From contig CP119311.1 in the NCBI GenBank assembly GCA_029202545.1, positions 6,448,001 to 6,512,000 on the forward strand: DNA of 64,000 bases. The letters run 5' to 3'. Source of the stretch: Candidatus Pseudobacter hemicellulosilyticus (GTDB lineage Bacteria; Bacteroidota; Bacteroidia; Chitinophagales; Chitinophagaceae). Below the pieces are notes generated by a model that was given only the letters and a program-made list of their open reading frames with translations, did not search any database and was not told the origin of the DNA. Positions 50,574-57,329 of this stretch are shown here, in pieces; positions within the stretch are counted from its first letter, which is position 1, and every line of letters begins with the position of its first letter. The translations under genes were made by a program, and so were the position numbers.

Positions 50574-51173
50574 TTATAACAAATTTCTGGCAATAGCCTG
50601 GATAAGGCAAAGGGGGATCCAGAAACCTTTTCCGCGCAGGTGCTGGCGGATCAGTTCCATGGACTGGGCAATGGTATTCTTTACCGTGGATAAGGAGATT
50701 CCCAGCTGCCGGGCGATCTCGGCCTGTTTAAGGCCCTGCTCCCGGTGGAGCTGCCAGATCAGCCGGCGCTGGCCGGACAGCTGGTGGACGGCCTCGCGGA
50801 TAGCTTCGCGTACTTCCTTACGTTCTGTTTCCTCCAGCACATCCGGTTCTGGCACCCCTGCGCCGGCCACTACCCGGATACGCCGCTCTTCCCGCAGCTG
50901 GCTGCGGAAAAAATTGAAACAGAGATTGGAAGCAATGGAGAAGATCCAGGAACGGGGGTACTCAATACCCGGTAACTGGTCCCGGTTAAGCCATACCCGC
51001 AGAAAGGTTTCCTGTACAACCTCTTCGGCAATGCTATCGGATTTTACCAGGGCCGCCACATGTGGATGCAACTGGGCCGTATAGTGATGGAAAAGACTGG
51101 CGAAAGCCTCCTCATCTCCTTCGGCTACCTGCAGGATCAGTTGCTGTTCATTATGTAATGGCGTTGCAGGCAA
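50574..51173 (-). CDS. ECF sigma factor with TTG start, 199 aa
   Basis: FecI-like sigma heading the 51.2-42.7 kb operon. Region 2: SIAEEVVQETFLRVWLNRDQLP and PRSWIFSIASNLCFNFFR; region 4: LSGQRRLIWQLHREQGLKQAEI followed by LGISLSTVKNTIAQSMELIRQHL. The N-terminus MPATPLHNEQQLILQVAEGDEEAF fits usual sigma starts, but the initiator at 51171-51173 is TTG, and there is no ATG or GTG in the open frame nearby. The third ECF gene here to use TTG (with 22406 and 55808). No exact -7 box found upstream. Confidence 0.92.
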   Translation of the reverse strand: MPATPLHNEQQLILQVAEGDEEAFASLFHHYTAQLHPHVAALVKSDSIAEEVVQETFLRVWLNRDQLPGIEYPRSWIFSIASNLCFNFFRSQLREERRIRVVAGAGVPEPDVLEETERKEVREAIREAVHQLSGQRRLIWQLHREQGLKQAEIARQLGISLSTVKNTIAQSMELIRQHLRGKGFWIPLCLIQAIARNLL

Positions 51174-51302
51174 TGGTAAAAGGGCGTTTTGGTTAAGAAA
51201 GGAAGGCTAAGGTAATGATTGGACGGAAAGAGGAAAGGGTCAACATGATAAAAATACGAAAATGCGGGATATACTGGTTTCCGGCGTAAGCTGGTTCGTC
51301 CC

Positions 51303-51345
51303 AAAATAAAAAAGCGGCCGTACCAGGATGCTGGTACGGCCGCTT
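51303..51345 (-). terminator. Intrinsic terminator of the lipoprotein aldose epimerase gene
   Basis: Perfect 15-bp stem AAGCGGCCGTACCAG (51312-51326) with CTGGTACGGCCGCTT (51331-51345), loop GATG, followed on the minus strand by TTTTATTTTGG. It lies 22 bp after the stop codon. Confidence 0.9.
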
Positions 51346-51367
51346 ACCGTTATAACAACAGAACGAT

Positions 51368-52501
51368 CTATTTCTTAACATCAAAACGGTACATGGACAC
51401 CGTTTTGTAGGTCTGGCCGGGACGCAGCACCGTGCTGGGGAAAGCAGGCTGGTTGGGGCTGTCAGGATAGTGCTGTGTTTCCAGGCAGAAAGCAGTGCGC
51501 AGGTCGTCCTTGACGCCGCCACGCAGGGTGTTCTTGCTTTGCATGAAGTTACCGGAATAGAACTGGACACCGGGTTCTTCTGTCCATACTTCCAGCACGA
51601 TACCGGATTTATCGCCGGTAGCAGTAGCCGCTTTGTGCCAGCCGCTGCCTTTGAGTACATAGTTATGGTCATACCCTTTGCCATAGTTCAGCTGGGTATC
51701 TGCTTCATTGATACGCTGGCCAATGGTAGTGGGCGTGTTGAAATCAAAGGGAGTACCTGCCACGGGCGCAATAACGCCGGTGGGGATCAGGGTGCTGTCA
51801 ACCGGGGTATACTGATCTGCATCGATCCAGAGGGTATGCTCCAGGATGCTGCCACTACCTTCACCGTTGAGGTTGAAGAAAGCGTGGTTGGTCAGGTTCA
51901 TCACCGTGGGCTTATCAGTGGTAGCCTCATACTCCATCTTCAGACCGTTGTCATCAGTGAGGGAGTAAGTGACCTTGATCTGTGCATTACCGGGGAAACC
52001 TTCTTCACCATCTTTGGAGAGATAGGTGAACACAATGGAAGAATCATTGCTGCTGGCCACATCCCATACTTTATCCTGGAAACCGCTGACGCCACCGTGC
52101 AGGGTATTGGGACCATTGTTGATGGTGAGCTGGTAAGGAACGCTGTCCAGTGTGAACTGGCCATTTTTGATCCGGTTGCCGTAGCGACCAACAGTGGCGG
52201 AGAAATAGGGTTCTGTGGACTCTTTGTACTGACGGGCGCTGTCAAAGCCGATCACCACGGGTGTAGGTTTACCATTTTTGTCGGGCACTACCAGGGACAC
52301 AAGACGCGCGCCATAAGTGGTAAAGGCCGCCTCTATGCCATGGGCATTTTTGATCACTACCATAGAAGTTGTTTTGCCTCCGATGGTATCGGTAAAACCG
52401 GCCGCGGAGGGTAAATGTGTTGATGTGGATCTGTCCTGCTGGTTACAGGCTGCAAAGGCCAACAGGGCAATAACCGCTAATGATTGGTTCAATCGTTTCA
52501 T
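51368..52501 (-). CDS. Aldose 1-epimerase, exported lipoprotein form, 377 aa
   Basis: Mutarotase of the GalM family carrying a lipoprotein signal: MKRLNQSLAVIALLAFAAC, then NQQDRSTSTHLPSAAG. An in-frame TTG at 52519 exists, but the ATG at 52501 is the natural start. Family motifs: VGRYGNRIKNGQF, INNGPNTLHGGVSGFQDKVW, TNHAFFNLNGEGSG, YDHNYVL and FCLETQHYPDSPNQP with the catalytic Glu. Unlike the cytoplasmic homologue at 23824, it should act on sugars outside the inner membrane. It is a single-gene unit with its own -7 box and terminator, not part of the neighbouring sigma operons. Confidence 0.94.
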   Translation of the reverse strand: MKRLNQSLAVIALLAFAACNQQDRSTSTHLPSAAGFTDTIGGKTTSMVVIKNAHGIEAAFTTYGARLVSLVVPDKNGKPTPVVIGFDSARQYKESTEPYFSATVGRYGNRIKNGQFTLDSVPYQLTINNGPNTLHGGVSGFQDKVWDVASSNDSSIVFTYLSKDGEEGFPGNAQIKVTYSLTDDNGLKMEYEATTDKPTVMNLTNHAFFNLNGEGSGSILEHTLWIDADQYTPVDSTLIPTGVIAPVAGTPFDFNTPTTIGQRINEADTQLNYGKGYDHNYVLKGSGWHKAATATGDKSGIVLEVWTEEPGVQFYSGNFMQSKNTLRGGVKDDLRTAFCLETQHYPDSPNQPAFPSTVLRPGQTYKTVSMYRFDVKK

Positions 52502-52537
52502 TCTTAAATATTTATTCAAGATAAGAGACTATTTTGT

Positions 52538-52545
52538 CAAATGTA
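52538..52545 (-). promoter_or_regulatory. Bacteroidota -7 box (TACATTTG) for the lipoprotein epimerase
   Basis: Exact TAnnTTTG match 36 bp upstream of the ATG at 52501, implying a leader of about 30 nt. No TTG at the expected -33 distance. Confidence 0.5.
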
Positions 52546-52650
52546 GGGAATTGGGAGGGAATGGGCATTGACCCTGGTCGGAAAAATAGGGAATGAACGA
52601 TTTTTGAATCAATAAGGCCGGGCCGGCAGGCTTTGGTGCTAAAGGCGGGA

Positions 52651-52911
52651 TGTTAAAAAAAACAGCGGAGCCGAGACTCCGCTGCCGATCAATGGTTTTG
52701 CAGGCAAACAGTTGTTCGCAGGCTATTGGACTTTTCATGCGGTAAAAAAGAGCGAGGATCCAAATGATGTGTAGAGCGACAGCGGATTCATTGGACCCTC
52801 AGCTCAACGGTGCAACGACTCCCAGTATCAAAAAGCCGTCACAGGAGAGAAGCAAGAAAGATGGATAAGCCCGGCTGAGGCCTGCCCGAGGGCTGACCCG
52901 GCCTCAACCGG
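52651..52911 (-). ncRNA. Candidate structured small RNA ending in an intrinsic terminator
   Basis: Read on the minus strand, four hairpins follow one another: a 12-bp stem with one G-T pair (52900-52911 with 52871-52882), a 13-bp stem with one bulge (52788-52800 with 52754-52767, extendable by three pairs at 52751-52753/52802-52804), a 6-bp stem (52704-52719), and the terminator (52663-52684 plus T-run). No open frame fits. I could not match it to tmRNA, RNase P, SRP or 6S RNA by their conserved cores. It may equally be the long 3' untranslated region of the ECF gene that stops at 53035. Start not defined. Confidence 0.4.
52652..52684 (-). terminator. Intrinsic terminator, minus strand
   Basis: Perfect 8-bp stem CAGCGGAG (52663-52670) with CTCCGCTG (52677-52684), loop CCGAGA, followed on the minus strand by eight T. 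The nearest upstream minus-strand gene ends 350 bp away, so it ends either a long 3' leader or a separate RNA. Confidence 0.88.
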
Positions 52912-53034
52912 TGCCGTACATTCTTAGAACGGGTAACAGATGCCGGCGTTCAAGGATCGGGCGTATATTTTTCATGGCTATTCTTAATCTGCTTGATGCC
53001 CGGGAATTGTCTGCATCCCCATTTTTGCCAGCGC

Positions 53035-53604
53035 TCACTGATGAAGCTCCGTTTTTTTCTGCAGGGCGGCCCGCAGCATATCCAGGGCAATCTGTTTCTG
53101 GCGCCGGACGGTCACATCCTTGATATTGAGGTCCTGCGCTATTTCCCGGGTGGTCCGCTGCCGGAAGAAGAACTGGTCAAATACTTCCCGGCACTGGCGT
53201 GGCAGGATATCCATTTCCCGGCAAACAGACACAATGGCTTCGGTTTTTACCTGGAGGAAATCATGGTCGGGATACAGGAGCGTATCCGAGAGGTAAGCCA
53301 TTTCCCGCTGGACCTGCTCCTGCCTTTTGGCCGAACGCAAAAAATCCACCGCTGCATTGTGTGCAGTGACATACAGGAATGATTTAATGTTCTTCAGTGT
53401 GTTGAAGTGCCGGTTCTTGTTCATCAGTTTGATGAACGTGTTACTGATGATGTCCTCCGCTTCTTTGTTGTCCCCCGTGATCTGCCTGGTAAAGCCTACC
53501 AGGGGGTCGTAAAACAATTCATAGAGCCTGGCGATGGCCCCTTTTTCTCCACTTTTGACATCAGCTACTAACCTTGCTTCATTGTCATCATAAACAGAGC
53601 CCAT
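53035..53604 (-). CDS. ECF sigma factor, orphan, 189 aa
   Basis: ECF sigma: region 2 has NKEAEDIISNTFIKLMNKNR and NIKSFLYVTAHNAAVDFLR; region 4 has LPRQCREVFDQFFFRQRTTREI followed by LNIKDVTVRRQKQIALDMLRAAL. ATG start at 53604. No FecR, other anti-sigma or receptor gene adjoins it: downstream is the structured region at 52.65-52.9 kb and upstream a 559-bp gap. Targets unknown. The sequence belongs to the same FecI-like Bacteroidota group as its neighbours but lacks the triad. Confidence 0.92.
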   Translation of the reverse strand: MGSVYDDNEARLVADVKSGEKGAIARLYELFYDPLVGFTRQITGDNKEAEDIISNTFIKLMNKNRHFNTLKNIKSFLYVTAHNAAVDFLRSAKRQEQVQREMAYLSDTLLYPDHDFLQVKTEAIVSVCREMDILPRQCREVFDQFFFRQRTTREIAQDLNIKDVTVRRQKQIALDMLRAALQKKTELHQ

Positions 53605-54163
53605 GTAACTACATTGTTTTCAATTAAGATAAGGGTACTGGTTCAACAGCTTGCTACTATCGGGTATGCACAGGTTATTGATCTGTTGGCTGATCCGTTG
53701 CGCTTAAACACCAATAGCTCCAGCAAGAACGCTGAAGCCCTGTTCAATAATTAAACAGTAAGCGGGCCTTTTCGCCCATATCCGATCACAAAAAAAATTT
53801 GAATTGCCCGACTACGGTCAATTTAGAAAGATTTCGGGTGATTTTTCCGTACGTTTTAAACGGGCAGGTGTCTTTATATAAGGGTATTCATATACCCAGA
53901 TTTGAAGCAAACTATCTAAACAAACTTATCTATGAAATTATGCTTGCCGGCATCACTCAACCCCAGCACCAGCGCCGCCACCCGGTCTTATTGCTGTCCT
54001 GTACAACATTCATCCACCACACATCGTGCATCTATGACACATTGACCCTTATTCTTTCTTTTACCAACCGCTTCTCCCAGGTTTTCCCCATGATGATACG
54101 CACCAATTCCATAACCCTTTCCTATCCAACGCCAGCAGGGTGTTGGATAAAAAAAACAAAATT
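53605..54163. other. 559-bp gene-free region between two divergent ECF sigma genes
   Basis: AT-richer than its surroundings. It holds a perfect small hairpin GGGTAT-TCAT-ATACCC (53882-53897) and GGGC/CGCCC pairing near 53764-53778. A plus-strand open frame at 53799-54179 has no recognisable features and I do not call it. It should contain both sigma promoters, but I find no exact TAnnTTTG in a suitable place. Confidence 0.5.
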
Positions 54164-54715
54164 ATGTGTTATCAGTTAAACCAAAAGACCCTCCTATTAC
54201 AATTCCGGAACGGCGATGAAAAAGCATTGCAAACCATAATGGACTGTCTCCGTCCCCAACTCCTTAAACAAGCATCTGCACTCGCCAATAACGCACAGGA
54301 GGCAGAAGAGATCGTTTCCGACGGCTTCTATAAACTCTGGAAATTCCGGGAAACCTTCCACTCCGTCAGCAATATGTCCCGCTATCTTCGTACTGTGGTC
54401 AAAAACTCCGGCATCAATGCAAGCAAGTTCCATCGGCGCCAGAAAGGGCTGAAGGATATGCTGCATTACCTGATGGACAAAAAGGAAGAGACGGCCATCA
54501 ATGGCATGAGTACTGAAGAGATCCTGCATATGGTGTACGAGGAGATCATGCTGCTGCCACCCAAACCCCAACAGGTAATTATGTTGCTGCTGGACGGGGT
54601 CAGCTACCGGCAGATTGCCACCATCATGCATATGCTGCCGGCTACGGTGCGCACCAACAAGGCCCGCGGTATTGAGCAGTTGCGCAAAAGGCTCCGGGAA
54701 AGGGGGGTGCTATAA
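54164..54715 (+). CDS. ECF sigma factor, orphan, 183 aa
   Basis: ECF sigma: ANNAQEAEEIVSDGFYKLWKFR (region 2.2-2.3), MSRYLRTVVKNSGINASKF and region 4 LPPKPQQVIMLLLDGVSYRQIA with LPATVRTNKARGIEQLRKRL. I start it at the ATG at 54164 (MCYQLNQKTLLLQFRNGDE); a GTG 24 bp upstream is in frame. No anti-sigma or receptor follows; the next gene is the convergent LytTR regulator, 37 bp away across a terminator. Divergent in spacing from the ECF at 53604. Targets unknown. Confidence 0.9.
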   Translation: MCYQLNQKTLLLQFRNGDEKALQTIMDCLRPQLLKQASALANNAQEAEEIVSDGFYKLWKFRETFHSVSNMSRYLRTVVKNSGINASKFHRRQKGLKDMLHYLMDKKEETAINGMSTEEILHMVYEEIMLLPPKPQQVIMLLLDGVSYRQIATIMHMLPATVRTNKARGIEQLRKRLRERGVL

Positions 54716-54719
54716 CCCA

Positions 54720-54746
54720 TAAAAAAACCAGCCCGCAGGCTGGTTG
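54720..54746 (-). terminator. Intrinsic terminator between convergent ECF and LytTR genes
   Basis: 8-bp stem AACCAGCC (54726-54733) with GGCTGGTT (54738-54745), loop CGCA. On the minus strand a run of T follows, ending the LytTR/DsbD-like transcript. The plus-strand side (GAAGCTTTTAAAG) is weaker but could help end the ECF transcript. Confidence 0.8.
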
Positions 54747-54752
54747 AAGCTT

Positions 54753-55121
54753 TTAAAGCCATTCTCCCGCTGTTTCAGCCGTCAGCAGCGGAGCGCTCTG
54801 CCGGCAGCGCACCAGGGTGATCCGCTGGAAAAGGGACTCCCGGTAGCGGTCGCCAATGGGCACCGTTCTTTCCTCCATATAGATCCGCTCCTTGTCAAAG
54901 GAGTGGATATTGCCCAGGCACACGATATAGGAACGGTGGACCCGGCAGAAAGCATCAGCCGGCAATAACTGTTCTATCTGGCGCATGGACACCAGGCACA
55001 TATAGGTGCGGGACCGGGTCACCACCTGTACATAGTTGCTGCGTGCCTCTATGAACAGGATATCACTGAAATCAACCCGTACATATCGTCCCTGGTCCTT
55101 GATAAAAAAGAATAGTTGCAT
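54753..55121 (-). CDS. Stand-alone LytTR DNA-binding protein, 122 aa
   Basis: Consists almost only of a LytTR DNA-binding domain: FIKDQGRYVRVDFSDILFIE, ARSNYVQVVTRSRTYMCLVS, and FCRVHRSYIVCLGNIHSF are the conserved strand and helix blocks. There is no receiver domain with its phospho-Asp, so it is not a normal response regulator; small LytTR proteins of this type may be controlled by a partner protein or act constitutively. It lies 18 bp after the DsbD-like gene on the same strand, and a terminator follows, so the two form one transcript. No histidine kinase gene adjoins it. Confidence 0.88.
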   Translation of the reverse strand: MQLFFFIKDQGRYVRVDFSDILFIEARSNYVQVVTRSRTYMCLVSMRQIEQLLPADAFCRVHRSYIVCLGNIHSFDKERIYMEERTVPIGDRYRESLFQRITLVRCRQSAPLLTAETAGEWL

Positions 55122-55139
55122 GGCATTTTATTCTAACAC

Positions 55140-55586
55140 TTACAGTTTTATAGAGAAAGGAATATCCTTTGGCGGCAGACATTGTTCATCTGTACAGGCC
55201 ATAAACGAAACAGTGCCGCTGATATTGGTCTTGGCAGCGCCTTTCACTTTTACCAGCTGCACAAAGTCCACCTTGTTATTGTAATATTTCACATCTACCC
55301 CAAATACTTCTTCATGTTTCTGCTCCAGTTTGCCCATTTCTTTTGGCTTGCCGGTAATGGTGAGCAGGGGATTTTTAGCAAAGCTGATCACTGTAGGCGC
55401 AGGTCCTCCATCCGGGGTACTCTGGGAATAGATATGCCAGCCATTATCCACAGTGGCCGTAAGCCGTACCTCATACATATTATCACCGGTCTTTTTAGCG
55501 GAGAATTGCCATTTTACAGGGTCCTGGGCCATTGCATATAACCCACCGATCAGCAGGGTGGCCATCAAAAGGAACTGTTTTACCAT
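55140..55586 (-). CDS. Exported DsbD N-terminal (alpha) domain-like protein, 148 aa
   Basis: Periplasmic thiol protein resembling the first domain of DsbD. I start it at the ATG at 55586, giving signal peptide MVKQFLLMATLLIGGLYAMAQ; the ORF extends 45 bp further upstream without need. The immunoglobulin-like fold strands include NGWHIYSQSTPDGGPAPTVI and the paired cysteines lie in FMACTDEQCLPPKDIPF (C131, C136), the CxxxxCxPP pattern of nDsbD. The membrane and C-terminal thioredoxin domains of full DsbD are missing, so it must receive or pass electrons to a separate protein, or only bind. Forms a two-gene unit with the LytTR regulator downstream. Confidence 0.88.
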   Translation of the reverse strand: MVKQFLLMATLLIGGLYAMAQDPVKWQFSAKKTGDNMYEVRLTATVDNGWHIYSQSTPDGGPAPTVISFAKNPLLTITGKPKEMGKLEQKHEEVFGVDVKYYNNKVDFVQLVKVKGAAKTNISGTVSFMACTDEQCLPPKDIPFSIKL

Positions 55587-55807
55587 AGCGTACATCAGTT
55601 TAGTTGCTATAAAGACAGCAGAACAGGTCAATAAGATTACCTGCCGGCAAAATTTTTACAATAGTTTTTGATTTCCTGGTCAATAACCGCCAATTCCAGC
55701 AAAGAACAAGCCGGATTTCCCGGGATGCTGACCGGCTATGGAATCCGGTTCCTGAAAATCAGCAGCTTTTCGTAAGTTGTAGCGGTAAAATCTAAACGGC
55801 CCTTTGT

Positions 55808-56380
55808 TTGACTGAACAGGAATTGATACAACAGCTCCGCCAGGGTGACGACCAGGCCTTCAGGACCCTGGTGGAATCCTGCCAGGACCTTGTTTATAAT
55901 ACTGCCCTCGGTATTGTACAGAACCCCGCCGATGCCGAGGACGTGGCCCAGGAAGTATTTATCCAGGTCTACCGCTCCATTGACCAGTTCAAGGGCGATG
56001 CCCGGCTGTCTACCTGGATCTACCGGATCACCACCACCAAGGCGCTGGACCATATCCGCAGTAAAAAGCGCAAAAAAAGGTTCGCGTTCATCACCAGCCT
56101 TTTTGGTCCTGGCAATGAAGTACTCTATGATCCCGTGGATTTTAACCACCCCGGGGTGTCCCTGGACCAGAAGGAACAGGCGGCCGCCCTTTTTAAAATG
56201 ATTGCCAGATTACCCGAAAATCAAAAATCGGCCTTTATTTTGCATAAGACGGAAGAGCTTAGTTACCAGGAAATTGCGGATGTAATGGGGTTAACCGTCT
56301 CCGCAGTGGAATCCCTGCTTTTCCGGGCCCGTCAGAACCTGAAAAAAATGCTGGAAAACAGTGGCTCTCCAGATACCTGA
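55808..56380 (+). CDS. ECF sigma factor with TTG start, 190 aa
   Basis: ECF sigma of the RpoE/SigW style: region 2 NPADAEDVAQEVFIQVYRSI, FKGDARLSTWIYRITTTKAL and region 4 LPENQKSAFILHKTEELSYQEI with VMGLTVSAVESLLFRARQNL. The frame opens after a stop at 55793-55795 and offers no ATG or GTG; TTG at 55808 gives MTEQELIQQLRQGDDQAFRT, a typical ECF N-terminus. Followed by a one-span membrane protein (56444) that is the likely anti-sigma and by a CpxP-like protein (56811): a probable envelope-stress set. Confidence 0.93.
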   Translation: MTEQELIQQLRQGDDQAFRTLVESCQDLVYNTALGIVQNPADAEDVAQEVFIQVYRSIDQFKGDARLSTWIYRITTTKALDHIRSKKRKKRFAFITSLFGPGNEVLYDPVDFNHPGVSLDQKEQAAALFKMIARLPENQKSAFILHKTEELSYQEIADVMGLTVSAVESLLFRARQNLKKMLENSGSPDT

Positions 56381-56443
56381 AAAATCGCAGGTTTCTGTGA
56401 AAGCTGACGTCAAATAAATAAGTTTTATATAAATTCACAGATC

Positions 56444-56773
56444 ATGTCACGTGAGTCCAAAAAGATTGAGGAAGTGCTGAACAGCCTGGATGGCCTGCAA
56501 AGGGCCCAGGCGCCGGCCTTTTTCTATACCCGCCTGAGAGCCCGGATGGACAATGAGCTGGAAAATGCCCGTTCCGGCCTGCTGGGCCGCCTGCTCACCC
56601 GTCCTGCGCTTTCCCTTTCCCTGGCAGCCATTATTGTGCTGCTGAATATTACCACCATCACCCGGATGTGGAACCAGGACAGCCAGTATACGGAAAGCAG
56701 CCAGCAAACCGCTACTACCGATTATGCCCTGGCCACCTATGCGGTCTATGATGAAGGCGGCCTGGAACCCTGA
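56444..56773 (+). CDS. Small one-span membrane protein, probable anti-sigma factor, 109 aa
   Basis: Cytoplasmic N-terminal ~50 residues, basic and helical (KKIEEVLNSLDGLQRAQAPA, FYTRLRARMDNELENA), one transmembrane helix at ~54-74 (PALSLSLAAIIVLLNITTI), and a short 35-residue external tail. Gene order directly after an ECF sigma gene, size and topology fit a minimal anti-sigma factor. The phrase AFFYTRLRARM is common in Bacteroidota anti-sigma-like proteins next to RpoE-type sigmas. No zinc-binding HxxxCxxC motif. Function inferred from context. Confidence 0.75.
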   Translation: MSRESKKIEEVLNSLDGLQRAQAPAFFYTRLRARMDNELENARSGLLGRLLTRPALSLSLAAIIVLLNITTITRMWNQDSQYTESSQQTATTDYALATYAVYDEGGLEP

Positions 56774-56810
56774 TATCCGTCCGTGAAAACCCACAGACAA
56801 AAATTAGCAG

Positions 56811-57329
56811 ATGCAACAATTCCCTAAACAAAAATGGCTACTGGTACTGGTCTTCGTCCTGCTGATCACGAATATCATCACCCTGTCCATCTATTGGCTG
56901 AAGGAGAAACCACCCCATAAACCGGAAGGCGTCAACCGCGAGAAAAGAATGGGCCAGTTCATGGTCACCGAGCTTAAACTTTCCCCGGAGCAGGAAACTG
57001 TATACTGGAAAATGAGGGATACGCTGGTGAATGAGCAGCGGCTGGTCATGGATTCTGTCCGCATTGTCAAGAAGCAATTCTACGATCTCCTGAAACAACC
57101 CAATACTTATTCCGATCCTTTACTGAAGGCTAAAAGCGCGGCAGTGGCCGTACAGCTGAACAAACTGGACCTGCTTACCTTCCGTCATTTTGAAAAGCTG
57201 AAAGCTATTTGTACGCCGGAGCAATTGCAGCAGTACGACCGGGTAGTGGAAGAGATCGTAAACCGGATGTCCAGCTGGCGCCGTACAGAAAAAGGAGATT
57301 CCACCAAACCTAAGGAGCAGCGTCGATAA
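56811..57329 (+). CDS. CpxP/Spy-like periplasmic protein, membrane-anchored, 172 aa
   Basis: N-terminal membrane anchor or uncleaved signal at ~9-29 (WLLVLVFVLLITNIITLSI), followed by an all-helical, charged periplasmic domain. Two LTxxQ-like boxes mark the Spy/CpxP family: KLSPEQETVYWKMRDTL at ~57 and CTPEQLQQYDRVVEEIV at ~137. Spy/CpxP proteins bind misfolded or metal-stressed envelope proteins. It completes a sigma, anti-sigma, CpxP-like set and is likely a target or sensor of that system. Its last 20 bp overlap the 3' end of the convergent glycosyltransferase gene. Confidence 0.87.
   Translation: MQQFPKQKWLLVLVFVLLITNIITLSIYWLKEKPPHKPEGVNREKRMGQFMVTELKLSPEQETVYWKMRDTLVNEQRLVMDSVRIVKKQFYDLLKQPNTYSDPLLKAKSAAVAVQLNKLDLLTFRHFEKLKAICTPEQLQQYDRVVEEIVNRMSSWRRTEKGDSTKPKEQRR

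Larger units (their letters stand above)
52502..53034. other. 533-bp gene-free region
   Basis: Holds the epimerase promoter, a strong minus-strand terminator and a hairpin-rich stretch treated separately as a candidate RNA. A short open frame at 52529-52738 (minus) overlaps the terminator and has no coding features. Confidence 0.6.

Noticed and set aside
52529..52738. 69-codon minus-strand open frame
   Set aside because: Runs through the terminator hairpin and the epimerase promoter; no coding signal.
53799..54179. 126-codon plus-strand open frame in the gap between ECF genes
   Set aside because: Low-complexity Thr/Pro/Ser-rich translation without domains; overlaps the start of the ECF gene at 54164.
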